NCBI RefSeq assembly: GCF_038002765.1
Contig: NZ_JBBODE010000002.1
Coordinates: 62,001 to 126,000, forward strand
Reading direction: 5' to 3'
DNA length: 64,000 nucleotides
Origin: Peribacillus sp. FSL H8-0477
GTDB lineage: Bacteria; Bacillota; Bacilli; Bacillales; DSM-1321
In this document: positions 44,634 through 53,316 of the stretch, one piece after another
Layout of the letters: the number at the start of each line of letters is the position of its first letter
How positions within the stretch are numbered: position 1 is the first letter of the stretch
Position numbers and translations under genes: made by a program
The notes under the pieces: generated by a model
Told to the model about the DNA's origin: nothing
The model's input: the letters and a program-made list of their open reading frames with translations, nothing else
The model's database searches: none

Positions 44634-44672
44634 AAAAACGTGCTAGGGGACCAGTCCTTTAGCACGTTTTTT
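44634..44672. terminator. Bidirectional terminator
   Basis: AAAAACGTGCTA / TAGCACGTTTTT stem between the convergent nhaK and RraA-like genes. Confidence 0.92.
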
Positions 44673-44675
44673 TCA

Positions 44676-45316
44676 TTATTCTTTAGTTGGCAGACCACGC
44701 AGATTACTCTGAAGCATATTGTCTAAGTATTTATTAATTTCTTCATGGTTCCCAGCAACTTTTTCTTCTCGGATTTTGTCACTTTTTTGCTTTTTAAGCG
44801 CTTTGTTCAGGATCACTTCACTTAGTGCTTGTGGGATGACCACTACGCCATCGGCATCCCCGACTATAATGTCTCCAGGGCATACTGCGGTTCCACCGCA
44901 GGAAATGGGAATATTGACTTCCCCAACTCCTGCTTTCCCGCCAGCTGCCACTGTGGTTCCTTTACAGAATACCGGGAAATCAAGTGCCTTAACCGGTATT
45001 ACATCACGAATCGCTCCATCCACTACAAGAGCCGCAATTCCCTTGGTTTGCATCATGCCAATCACAAAATCACCGGCTATTGCTCGGTAAGTATCCTTTT
45101 GGCATCAATTATTAATACATCACCATGTTGAGCTTTCCGGATTCCTTCTAATACAGAGAGATTATCACCCACAGGCATTTTTATCGTAACTGCTCTGCCT
45201 GCAAAGCGATAGGTAGTCTTTAAGGGTTTAATCGCTGAATCTACATTATTTATTCCTTCCATTGCATCAGAAAGGCAGGTGGTTGACAAATCCTTAAATA
45301 AATCGATCATTTCCAC
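44676..45316 (-). pseudogene. RraA-like aldolase/regulator gene, frameshifted
   Basis: The N-terminal part (GTG at 45316 behind AAAGGAG; MIDLFKDLSTTCLSDAMEG to DVLIIDAKR) ends prematurely at 45077. The next frame continues YRAIAGDFVIGMMQTKGIAA, then VDGAIRD and GDADGVVVIP to a stop at 44676. Together they make one RraA/4-hydroxy-4-methyl-2-oxoglutarate-aldolase-like protein, including the G-x-x-R-D site. One base is missing near 45090-45100 (GCCAAAAGGATAC). It follows the kinase gene by 14 nt. A sequencing error would also explain it. Confidence 0.8.
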
Positions 45317-45329
45317 TTTCGCTCCTTTT

Positions 45330-46862
45330 TTATTCAGCAAGTTGAGAGTAGGCTCGTAAAAATCTGACACTAAAGGTAGTACCTTTGTTCGGTTCACTTT
45401 TAACGGTGATGGATCCTGAGTGGTTTTGAATTATTTTGTAGCTGACCATGAGCCCAAGTCCATTTCCACTAGCTTTTGTTGTGAAAAAAGGTTCTCCTAT
45501 TCTTTGGAGCTGTTCTGATGAAAGGCCAATGCCATTGTCGATAATAGAAATAATCACCTCTTCCATTGTCGTTTCCATGGTCACGGTTACATTTCCGCCG
45601 TTTGGTAAAGCTTCAATGGCATTTTTAATGAGATTTAAAAAGACTTGTTTAAGCTGATGTTTCTCTCCAGAAATGGTGACATGTTCTTTCGGCAAGTGTT
45701 GAGTAATCGTAACATTTTTTAGAAGAGCCTCAGGTTTGAGAAAACTGATTAAATCTTGCAGCACTATACTTAGATTACATTCGCTGAAGAGGACATCATG
45801 CGGTTTAGCAAACACCATAAATTCATTAACAATAAAATTGATCCGTTCAATTTCACCCAATATGGTTTCAGTGAAATAATCTTCTTGTTTCGATTCTCCC
45901 ATCAATTGGACAAAACCTTTTATTGTGGTTAGGGGATTGCGAATTTCATGAGCGATGCCTGCAGCCAGCTCACCAACCATTGAAAGCTTTTCCGTTTTTT
46001 GCAGCATTTCTTCCGCCCGTTTTTTTTCGGTAATATCATATTGGATGGAAATGAACTGATACGGTGTACTTGTGTGGTCTAGCAGCGGAACGATGGTCGT
46101 ATCTACCCAATAGTGACTGCCATCTTTGGCCTGTTTTAATACTTCACCCTTCCAAACGTGTCCTTTTAGAAGTGTTTTATCTATTTGCTCGAAAAAAAAT
46201 GGAGGATGGTATGCGGAATCTAATATTGAGTGAGGCTGACCAAGCAATTCTTCCTTTGAATACTGAGAGGCATTGCAAAATTTATCATTTACATATGTAA
46301 ATTGGTGGTGTAAATCACAAATTGAAAATATAGTCGCCTCGTTTAATGCATTTTTTAATTCAGTCAGCTCTTTAAGCGTAATTCTTAAATCTTCATTTGA
46401 TTCATCAAGAGCAAACTTTGTAGATGAAAGTTTATCGTTATAATGATTAATAAATGTGTTAGAAATACTTAGACAAATTGGGTCAATAATTTTCATCGTT
46501 TGGAAGACAGTGTCCATCTGAATGAATCCTTGTTTTAATTCTTCCTCTAGAAAATCAGAAATAATGGTCCTTGATAGATAAACGAAGCGCATTACTTGAT
46601 CAAGAGTAGACAATCGGCTAATAGCTTTCTGGGCATAAATATCAGCAAAGCTGAGTAAGGTTTTCTTGGTGTCTTCATCACATGAAGCTAGATAGCTGCC
46701 AAGGAGGTAAAACGTTCTTGTCTGCATCGAATGAATGCTCTCTGAGCGTGTATAATTGAGGCTGTAGACATGGTCTTCTTTAGAAAACGCAACTGTTTTC
46801 AGCGCTAGTTCTGTACTTTTCTCTTGTATTTTTTTTCCGATGTACTCTAATTGATCGTTCAT
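45330..46862 (-). CDS. Soluble sensor histidine kinase (RsbR_N-like/PAS/HisKA)
   Basis: 510 residues without membrane helices. The first 150 residues are helical and resemble RsbR-type N-terminal or globin-like sensory domains (tentative). A PAS domain with a PAC end (VNDKFCNASQYSKEELLGQPHSI ... ISIQYDITEKKRAEE) follows, then HisKA (AAGIAHEIRNPLTTIKGF) and HATPase (NLIKNAIEAL, DNGIGLS, SGNGLGLMV). KinA/KinE-like; it probably feeds the sporulation phosphorelay. ATG follows AAAGGAG at 7 nt. No partner regulator adjacent. Confidence 0.87.
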   Translation of the reverse strand: MNDQLEYIGKKIQEKSTELALKTVAFSKEDHVYSLNYTRSESIHSMQTRTFYLLGSYLASCDEDTKKTLLSFADIYAQKAISRLSTLDQVMRFVYLSRTIISDFLEEELKQGFIQMDTVFQTMKIIDPICLSISNTFINHYNDKLSSTKFALDESNEDLRITLKELTELKNALNEATIFSICDLHHQFTYVNDKFCNASQYSKEELLGQPHSILDSAYHPPFFFEQIDKTLLKGHVWKGEVLKQAKDGSHYWVDTTIVPLLDHTSTPYQFISIQYDITEKKRAEEMLQKTEKLSMVGELAAGIAHEIRNPLTTIKGFVQLMGESKQEDYFTETILGEIERINFIVNEFMVFAKPHDVLFSECNLSIVLQDLISFLKPEALLKNVTITQHLPKEHVTISGEKHQLKQVFLNLIKNAIEALPNGGNVTVTMETTMEEVIISIIDNGIGLSSEQLQRIGEPFFTTKASGNGLGLMVSYKIIQNHSGSITVKSEPNKGTTFSVRFLRAYSQLAE

Positions 46863-47101
46863 GCCGGAGCTCCTTTCTCGCTTATAGGATGATATACCTT
46901 AGGATTAGACATGTAGAGAGAAAAACCTCTTTTTTGAGGTAAAATTTACCTAAAAAGTTCGCTATGTTGAATTTGTCTGTTTTGTTAACAAGTGGACGAC
47001 ACGCGCGGATTCGGACTACGCTCAATTCATTAAGGTGAATCATTATGGTACAATTTATATATTGTGTAATAGAGTAGCAGCAAATAAATGAGGTGGCATG
47101 A

Positions 47102-48490
47102 GTGAAAACAGTTGTTGTCATTGGCGGAGGTATTACTGGGTTATCAGCCATGTATTACTTAGATAAAGCCGTAAAAGAAAAAGGTCTTGATTTAAAATTA
47201 ATATTAATAGAAGCTGACGAACAGTTAGGTGGAAAAATTAAAACCATCAAAAACGGTGAATTTATTATGGAAGCAGGAGCAGATTCAATTGTGGCGCGTA
47301 AACAAAATGTTGCTCCTTTTCTATCAGAATTAAATTTAGAAAAAGAAGTCGTTTATAACGCTACAGGCACGTCGTTTATCCATGCAGATGGTGTGTTAAA
47401 AAAAATTCCCGCCGATGCTGTATTTGGGATACCATCTAGTCTAGAATCACTTGCGAAGAGTGAACTAGTATCTGCTGAAGCAAAGGTAGAGGCGCTAAAA
47501 GATTTCTATCTAGTCAATGAATCTTTCACGAAGGACGATTCAATCGGCGAGTTCCTCGAAGCTTTTCTTGGCAAGGAACTAGTTGAAAAACAAATTGCTC
47601 CGGTTCTTTCAGGTGTTTATTCTGGTAAACTGCACGACTTAACGATTGCATCGACGCTTCCTTATCTCCTTGATTATAAGGATAAATACGGGAGTATTAT
47701 CAAAGGCATCGAAGAGAATAGAAAGCAAACTCAAGGATCTGGAGATAAGAAGTTCTTATCTTTTAAGAACGGCCTGGCAACGATCATCCAACAGCTAGAA
47801 GAAAACCTAGAGTTTGCAGAAGTATGGAAGAATACAAAAGCAGAAAAAATTAGTAAAGAAGACGGCCGGTACCGAATTTCTTTAAATGGTAAGGAAGACA
47901 TTGAAACCGATTATCTTATTCTTAGCACACCCCATACAACGGCGCATAAATTGCTGCAAGATGAAGAACTCTCTAAAGAGTTTGGACAGCTGAAAGCAAG
48001 CTCGCTTATTAGCATCTATATGGGTTTTACGATTCCTGATTCTTTACTTCCAGCGGATGGTACGGGGTATATTACCTCTGAAGAAAGTGAGCTCACCTGT
48101 AATGCCTGTACATGGACAAGCCGGAAATGGTCTCATACCTCTGAAAACAATAGGTTGTTAGTCAGACTTTTTTATAAAAGTTCCAATCCTGCCTATGAGG
48201 AATTAAAGGACCTAAGTGAGCAGGAATTAGTGAAGGTTGCGCTTTCAGATATTGAACGGAGTCTTGGGATTACATCAGAGCCTGTTTCGAGCCAAGTAAC
48301 TAAGTGGCATGATAATATGCCAAATTATTCGCTAAAACATCATCAGTTTGTCGAGAAACTTGAACAAAGGTTGGATCAAGCATTTCCGGGGATCTTACTT
48401 GCAGGCTGTTCGTATTACGGGGTAGGTATTCCTGATTGTATTGCCAATGGGAAGAAGACAGCAGAAATAATTATTGATCAATTAAGATAA
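47102..48490 (+). CDS. hemY: Coproporphyrinogen III oxidase (HemY/CgoX)
   Basis: 462 residues. FAD site VVVIGGGITGLSAMYYL at the N-terminus, EADEQLGGKIKTIKNGEFIMEAGADSI, and the C-terminal FAD motif GCSYYGVGIPDCIANGKKTAE. Firmicutes enzymes of this family oxidise coproporphyrinogen III to coproporphyrin III in the coproporphyrin-dependent heme pathway. GTG start 5 nt after GAGGTGG. It lies away from hemE/hemH, which are not in the window, and next to an iron importer. Confidence 0.92.
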   Translation: MKTVVVIGGGITGLSAMYYLDKAVKEKGLDLKLILIEADEQLGGKIKTIKNGEFIMEAGADSIVARKQNVAPFLSELNLEKEVVYNATGTSFIHADGVLKKIPADAVFGIPSSLESLAKSELVSAEAKVEALKDFYLVNESFTKDDSIGEFLEAFLGKELVEKQIAPVLSGVYSGKLHDLTIASTLPYLLDYKDKYGSIIKGIEENRKQTQGSGDKKFLSFKNGLATIIQQLEENLEFAEVWKNTKAEKISKEDGRYRISLNGKEDIETDYLILSTPHTTAHKLLQDEELSKEFGQLKASSLISIYMGFTIPDSLLPADGTGYITSEESELTCNACTWTSRKWSHTSENNRLLVRLFYKSSNPAYEELKDLSEQELVKVALSDIERSLGITSEPVSSQVTKWHDNMPNYSLKHHQFVEKLEQRLDQAFPGILLAGCSYYGVGIPDCIANGKKTAEIIIDQLR

Positions 48491-48492
48491 AC

Positions 48493-48531
48493 AAAGGCCG
48501 CATTACTCATTGAGCAATGCGGCCTTTAGTC
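48493..48531. terminator. Bidirectional terminator
   Basis: AAAGGCCGCATT / AATGCGGCCTTT stem between convergent hemY and the binding-protein gene. Confidence 0.92.
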
Positions 48532-48540
48532 GGCAGATTC

Positions 48541-49491
48541 TTATTTTAAAGCTTCAAGAACGTTATCAATGGTCACATCACTAGCAATTTTTCCGTTAAT
48601 CGTCCAGTTGCTTGGATCTTCCATATCATAAACTTGGTTATTTTTTACGGCAGGAAGGCCTTTCCACACTGAGCTGTCCTTTAATGCTTGAAGTCCATCT
48701 TCACCTGGAAGACTAGCTAGGAAGATATGGTCAGCATCAAGTTCAGCCAGTGCTTCTAAAGCGATTGGATTCCAGCTTGCTCCAGCAGCAGGAAGGTCTT
48801 GGATCATCTTCGGCTGAGTAATACCAAGATCATCATAAAGCACATTACCAGCGTAGCGGTTATTTTCTAATAAATAGTATTGTTTAGCAATGACCCAAAT
48901 AACAGCAGCAGATTCATCACCGATAGACGTTTTAAGTTCACTTGCTGCTTGCTCAGCTTTTTTATCATAATCTGCAAGGGCTTCTTTAGCTTTATCTTCT
49001 TTATCAACGATTTGTCCCATTATTTGCAGCTGCTTGCGCCAGTCTGCAGCATCTTCATCTTTAAACACATAAGTAGGGGCGATCTTTTTATATTCTTCAT
49101 ATTTTCCTTCTTCAATTGCGGAAGGGGAGCTAAAGATTATTAACTCAGGGTCAGCATTCATGGTTTGTTCAAGCGGCATATTCCATTCGATGGTTGGGAC
49201 ATCCTTCAAAAATGGCTGTAAATAGTCATGTACAGATGTTCCGATTGCCCATTGTGCGGCAGGCGTTACATCTAATGCAACTAATGAATCCTCAAGATTG
49301 GAAGCAAGAATACGCTTTGGATCTGCAGGAATCTTTACCTCACCCATTGCATCAGTCAGTGTAATTTCTTTTTTTGGTTCACTTTCAGATTTCTTTTCTG
49401 ATTGTTCGTTGTCCTTACCACAAGCTGTTAAAAGTAATAATAGACACAGAAACGCGCCCATTAGAGCTTTATATGAATGCTTTTTAGTCAA
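48541..49491 (-). CDS. Siderophore-binding lipoprotein (YfiY-like)
   Basis: 316 residues. A signal peptide with lipobox LLTAC, a Lys/Glu/Ser linker and a PeriBP_2 fold beginning ITLTDAMGEVKIPADPKRILASN. In B. subtilis the similarly arranged YfiY-YfiZ-YfhA import schizokinen/arthrobactin hydroxamates; the ligand here is an inference. It diverges from the permease genes across a promoter region with two Fur boxes. Confidence 0.88.
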   Translation of the reverse strand: MTKKHSYKALMGAFLCLLLLLTACGKDNEQSEKKSESEPKKEITLTDAMGEVKIPADPKRILASNLEDSLVALDVTPAAQWAIGTSVHDYLQPFLKDVPTIEWNMPLEQTMNADPELIIFSSPSAIEEGKYEEYKKIAPTYVFKDEDAADWRKQLQIMGQIVDKEDKAKEALADYDKKAEQAASELKTSIGDESAAVIWVIAKQYYLLENNRYAGNVLYDDLGITQPKMIQDLPAAGASWNPIALEALAELDADHIFLASLPGEDGLQALKDSSVWKGLPAVKNNQVYDMEDPSNWTINGKIASDVTIDNVLEALK

Positions 49492-49524
49492 AATAATTCC
49501 TCCTTATTAGTAACCTTTACCTAA

Positions 49525-49553
49525 ATGATAATCATTATCAATTAATATGTCAA
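49525..49553 (-). promoter_or_regulatory. Promoter of the binding-protein gene with perfect Fur box
   Basis: On the minus strand TTGACA, 17 nt, TATCAT. The Fur box TGATAATCATTATCA (49526-49540) is a perfect 7-1-7 palindrome and covers the -10, so Fur-Fe would exclude RNA polymerase. Confidence 0.9.
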
Positions 49554-49599
49554 TAGGACTAGCTAAATTTTCCTAATAAAGGATCTGATCTTTAGTTCA

Positions 49600-49651
49600 T
49601 TGCAACATCTGGCAGTTCCTTTTATACTAGTTTTATTGATAATCGTTCTCA
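49600..49651 (+). promoter_or_regulatory. Promoter of the permease operon with Fur box
   Basis: TTGCAA (49600-49605), 17 nt, TATACT (49623-49628). A second Fur box TGATAATCGTTCTCA (49637-49651, two mismatches) sits at the transcription start. Confidence 0.85.
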
Positions 49652-49686
49652 TTTTTTTGAACGAATGGCAGGAAGGTTGAAGAACT

Positions 49687-50721
49687 TTGAAAATTACAGG
49701 CAAAACAAATGTAAGACCGAGTAGTAAAACAAACAGAACTATGTGGATATTATTACTTGGCATGATTGGTTTAATCGCAGCAATGGCTTTATCCCTAAGG
49801 CTTGGTACTAAAACTTTTCAAATTGAAACCATCATTCAAGCCATTTTTACTTATAATCCAGAAATAACAGCTCATCAAATTGTGAGGGATATTCGCTTTC
49901 CACGAGCGCTAGGGGCAGCTCTGATTGGTGCATTTCTTGCTTTATCAGGGGCAATTATGCAAGCTTTAACTCGAAACCCGCTGGCAGAGCCGTCTTTACT
50001 AGGCGTGTCACATGGTGCCGCGTTTGCTCTAGTCCTCACGCTCGTTTTTTTTCCAAAGCTTTCACTAGCAGGGACTACAGCTGCTGCAATGGCTGGAGCG
50101 GGATTAACTGTGCTGTTTATTTTCTCGCTGACCGCCCGTGCAAAGGGTGGGATTACTCCTGTTAAACTAGCTTTAGCCGGAATAGCAATTGGTATGTTTC
50201 TTAGTTCGCTTACATCAAGCCTAGGACTCTATTTTAATGTAGCCAAGGATATGAGTTTCTGGTATGCAGGCGGGCTTGCCTATATCACCTGGAGTTCATT
50301 GAAGATACTAAGTGCAGCCGGAGTGGTTGGCGTAGTCATTGTCACCTTACTTGCAAGGTCGCTTACTTTGCTTGGACTCGGAGTAGATGTTACGAAAGGA
50401 CTCGGAATTAATCTCCATATTGTAAGGATTCTTGGCGTTCTAGCCGTGCTGTTGTTGACGGGCAGTTCAGTTGCTGTTTCTGGAGCGATTGGTTTTATTG
50501 GGCTAGTTATTCCACATATCAGCCGGATGCTGGTTGGCTCGGACTATCGACTGCTCCTTCCTGTATCTGCTTTACTCGGTAGTGTACTTCTTGTTACAGC
50601 GGATGTTGGTGCTCGATTAATTAATCCTCCCTATGAAACGACGGTAGGCATCGTAACTGCGGCAATTGGTGTCCCATTTTTCTTATACTTAGTAAGAAAC
50701 GAAGGGAGTCGATCATCATGA
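49687..50721 (+). CDS. Fe-siderophore ABC permease (YfiZ-like)
   Basis: 344 residues, FecCD family with about nine or ten helices. RFPRALGAALIGAFLALSGAIMQALTRNPLAEPSLLGVSHGA is the conserved permease core, with GFIGLVIPHISRMLVGSDYR late in the protein as the ATPase-docking part. TTG at 49687 is the tentative start (GGAAGG about 10 nt upstream); ATG at 49741 is an alternative. It overlaps the next permease gene by 4 nt. Confidence 0.9.
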   Translation: MKITGKTNVRPSSKTNRTMWILLLGMIGLIAAMALSLRLGTKTFQIETIIQAIFTYNPEITAHQIVRDIRFPRALGAALIGAFLALSGAIMQALTRNPLAEPSLLGVSHGAAFALVLTLVFFPKLSLAGTTAAAMAGAGLTVLFIFSLTARAKGGITPVKLALAGIAIGMFLSSLTSSLGLYFNVAKDMSFWYAGGLAYITWSSLKILSAAGVVGVVIVTLLARSLTLLGLGVDVTKGLGINLHIVRILGVLAVLLLTGSSVAVSGAIGFIGLVIPHISRMLVGSDYRLLLPVSALLGSVLLVTADVGARLINPPYETTVGIVTAAIGVPFFLYLVRNEGSRSS

Positions 50722-51728
50722 AGCGGGTGCCTAAACATATTATTTGGAAGATGTCGCTGCTAGTCGTACTTCTCATACTAGCGGTACTCGCAAGTTTAAA
50801 CTTTGGCATTATTTCTATCTCACCTGGAGAAGTCTTACAAACGTTTCTAGGAAATGGCACGCCTAAACAAAAACTGGTCTTATTTGATCTTCGTATGCCT
50901 ACAGTGATCTTAGCCATACTCGTTGGTGCGTTTATGGCGGTCTCTGGAACCATTTTGCAGGGCATTACCCGTAATGAGTTAGCAGACCCTGGAATTCTTG
51001 GGATTAACTCAGGAGCTGGTCTTGCTGTCGTCTTATATATAACTTTTTTTAAAACATCAACCGGTAGTTTATCCATGGCTCATACGTTTATTTTACCGCT
51101 GTGCGCATTCTTAGGTGCTCTGTTGACCGCAGGGCTGATCGTGGCAATCGCGTGGAAGGGCGGCTTTAAATCGATTCGCTTAGTTTTAGTAGGAGTCGGG
51201 ATAAATGCAGGTTTAAGCGCCATATTGGTGGCACTGCAATTAAGACTAGATCCGCTTGATTTCACGAAAGCAATGGTTTGGATATCAGGCGATTTATGGG
51301 CGAACCAATGGACATATGTTTATGCTTTATTGCCTTGGTTTTTACTTCTTATTCCTTATGCTCTTTACAAGGCCCATACCCTAAACGTTTTAAATTTGGG
51401 AACTCAGGTAGCCAATGGACTTGGCATTCGGACAAACAGGGAACGTCTCTATTTACTTATCCTTGCCGTTGCCCTTGCAGGTCTTGGCGTCTCAGCAGGC
51501 GGAGGGATTGCTTTCTTAGGGTTAATTGCTCCTCATATTGCACGAAGACTTACGGGTCCAAAGCATCTAACACTGATTCCAGCAGCTGTATTGATCGGCG
51601 CGGTTATTTTACTGACAGCCGAGACCGTTGGCAGAAATGTATTAGCACCTGTCGAGATTCCAGCGGGGATTGTTGTTTCTATTATCAGCACACCCTATTT
51701 TATCTATCTATTATTGAAAACAAAATAA
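50718..51728 (+). CDS. Fe-siderophore ABC permease (YfhA-like)
   Basis: 336 residues, second FecCD-family subunit: RMPTVILAILVGAFMAVSGTILQGITRNELADPGILGINSGAGLA and the late GIAFLGLIAPHIARRLTGPKH. It starts on the ATGA ending the previous gene and is followed after 15 nt by the ATPase gene, so all three form an operon. Confidence 0.9.
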   Translation: MKRVPKHIIWKMSLLVVLLILAVLASLNFGIISISPGEVLQTFLGNGTPKQKLVLFDLRMPTVILAILVGAFMAVSGTILQGITRNELADPGILGINSGAGLAVVLYITFFKTSTGSLSMAHTFILPLCAFLGALLTAGLIVAIAWKGGFKSIRLVLVGVGINAGLSAILVALQLRLDPLDFTKAMVWISGDLWANQWTYVYALLPWFLLLIPYALYKAHTLNVLNLGTQVANGLGIRTNRERLYLLILAVALAGLGVSAGGGIAFLGLIAPHIARRLTGPKHLTLIPAAVLIGAVILLTAETVGRNVLAPVEIPAGIVVSIISTPYFIYLLLKTK

Positions 51729-51743
51729 GATTGGAGAGTCATC

Positions 51744-52529
51744 ATGACAAACTTATTTGCCGAGGAGTTAACGATTGCATATGATAATGAAGTAATCGTC
51801 GATCGTTTGAATCTCAGGTTTTCACCCGGAGAGATTACTGCGATTATCGGTCCGAATGGCTGTGGGAAATCTACTATTTTAAAAACGATGGCCCGGCTGC
51901 AGCCAAGCCAATCCGGGGCAGTTTATTTAGACGGAAAACTGATTCATAAAACGCCTTCCAAAGAAATAGCGAAGAAAATGGCTATTTTGCCACAATCTCC
52001 TGATGCTCCAGAAGGACTGTCAATATATGAGTTGATTTCTTATGGCCGTACCCCTTATCAGTCAGGGTTTTCACGGTTAACGACGCATGATTGTGAAATG
52101 ATTGAGTGGGCACTTAGGGTAACAGGATTGAGTTCGATTCAGCACCAGCCAGTAGATACGCTGTCAGGGGGCCAGCGTCAAAGGGCTTGGATTGCAATGG
52201 CTATCGCTCAAGAAACGAATTTGCTGATGCTTGATGAACCGACAACCTATTTAGATCCTGCTCACCAGCTTGAGGTTCTGACGTTATTAGAAAAGTTGAA
52301 TAAAGAAGAGGGACGAACAATCGTTATGGTTATTCACGATTTGAATCACGCTGCACGGTTTGCACACCATCTGGTTGCTCTGAAACAAGGGAAAGTCATC
52401 AAAGAGGGAACAGCTGAACAAGTGATGAATGCAGAGGTACTTAAAGAAGTCTTTACTATTGATACAGAGATTATAACGGATCCGCGTACAGGAAAACCCG
52501 CAATGATTTCTTATGATTTAATTAAATAA
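51744..52529 (+). CDS. Fe-siderophore ABC ATPase (YusV/FecE-like)
   Basis: 261 residues. Walker A GPNGCGKS, signature LSGGQRQRAW, Walker B LLMLDEPTTYLD and switch His VIHDLNHA are complete. FecE/FhuC class. In B. subtilis the YfiYZ-YfhA system borrows the distant ATPase YusV; here a dedicated ATPase is part of the operon. GGAGAG precedes the ATG. After its stop only a hairpin AAGCCTG / CAGGCTT without a T run is seen (about 52547-52566). Confidence 0.92.
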   Translation: MTNLFAEELTIAYDNEVIVDRLNLRFSPGEITAIIGPNGCGKSTILKTMARLQPSQSGAVYLDGKLIHKTPSKEIAKKMAILPQSPDAPEGLSIYELISYGRTPYQSGFSRLTTHDCEMIEWALRVTGLSSIQHQPVDTLSGGQRQRAWIAMAIAQETNLLMLDEPTTYLDPAHQLEVLTLLEKLNKEEGRTIVMVIHDLNHAARFAHHLVALKQGKVIKEGTAEQVMNAEVLKEVFTIDTEIITDPRTGKPAMISYDLIK

Positions 52530-52568
52530 ACGTGAGGCGGAAGCCTGATGGGACAGGCTTAATGATAT

Positions 52569-52588
52569 TTAATCAATCGATTGATTAA
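52569..52588. repeat. 20-bp palindrome, copy 3
   Basis: TTAATCAATCGATTGATTAA, identical to the copy at 28663. 150 nt before the phosphatase start. Confidence 0.9.
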
Positions 52589-52681
52589 GAAAAAATGGGT
52601 CAGTACTATTTACTTGGAATATTCGGCTTACTAGGGGTTAAAGACGGTCATAAATGGCTCTATATCAAGCCTATATGGATT

Positions 52682-52701
52682 TTAATCAATCGATTGATTA
52701 A
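52682..52701. repeat. 20-bp palindrome, copy 4
   Basis: TTAATCAATCGATTGATTAA again, starting 113 bp after copy 3 and ending 18 nt before the phosphatase start codon, in operator position. Confidence 0.9.
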
Positions 52702-52719
52702 GAGAAGTGGGGGGGTCTC

Positions 52720-53280
52720 ATGGTAACGACGATTTATTTAGTTAGACATGCCCATTCTGTATACAGCCTAGATGAAGTGAATCGGCCTTTGTCAGAAGAA
52801 GGGTTTAAGGATGCTAGTCAGGTCAGTTATGCGATGAACAAGGAGCAGATTGATATAGTTGTATCGAGTCCCTATAAACGTGCGATTCAAACCGTAGAGG
52901 GAATTGCAAGCCATATCAGGAAAGAGGTTGTGCTGCAGCCTGCTTTTCGGGAAAGAAAGCTTTCAGAAGAACCGTTGGAGAATTTTGAAGATGCTCTTAG
53001 AAAGGTTTGGTCTGACGAGGAATTTTTTTGGGGTGGTGGTGAGTCAAATCTTACCGCAAGGCAGAGGGGTATACTAGGAATTCACCACGTACTTGAACAG
53101 TATAAGGGAAAAAGGATTGTAATTGGTACTCACGGGAATATCATGATCCTAATCATGAGTGCCTACGATCCGCGTTATGATTTTCATTTTTGGAGAAAGC
53201 TTGACATGCCGGATATATATCAGTTGACCTTTGAGGAAAAGGATTTGATTGGAATTAAAAGAATTTGGACACCAAGCTAA
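52720..53280 (+). CDS. Histidine phosphatase-family protein
   Basis: 186 residues. IYLVRHAHSVY holds the phospho-His (RHA instead of RHG); SSPYKRAIQTVEGIA, FRERKLSEE and the second His in IGTHGNIMI complete the active site. A distant relative of the protein at 28063-28656. AGTGGGGGGG stands before the ATG. Both phosphatase genes are next to the same palindromes, hinting at shared regulation. The substrate is unknown. Confidence 0.88.
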   Translation: MVTTIYLVRHAHSVYSLDEVNRPLSEEGFKDASQVSYAMNKEQIDIVVSSPYKRAIQTVEGIASHIRKEVVLQPAFRERKLSEEPLENFEDALRKVWSDEEFFWGGGESNLTARQRGILGIHHVLEQYKGKRIVIGTHGNIMILIMSAYDPRYDFHFWRKLDMPDIYQLTFEEKDLIGIKRIWTPS

Positions 53281-53313
53281 AATAACACCCCTCGCATAAT
53301 GCGAGGGGTGTTT
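53281..53313. terminator. Bidirectional terminator
   Basis: AACACCCCTCGC / GCGAGGGGTGTT stem between the convergent phosphatase and nitroreductase genes. Confidence 0.9.
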
Positions 53314-53316
53314 GGG

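Noticed and set aside
51278-51784. A 168-codon frame within the YfhA-like permease gene
   Set aside because: Shadow of the permease codons in another frame, very Cys/Ser-rich with no domain.
52595-52726. A 43-codon open frame (MGQYYLLGIFGLLGVKDGHK onward) between the palindromes, overlapping the phosphatase start
   Set aside because: No ribosome site before its ATG (only an A run) and its end is read through the palindrome; most likely a chance frame.
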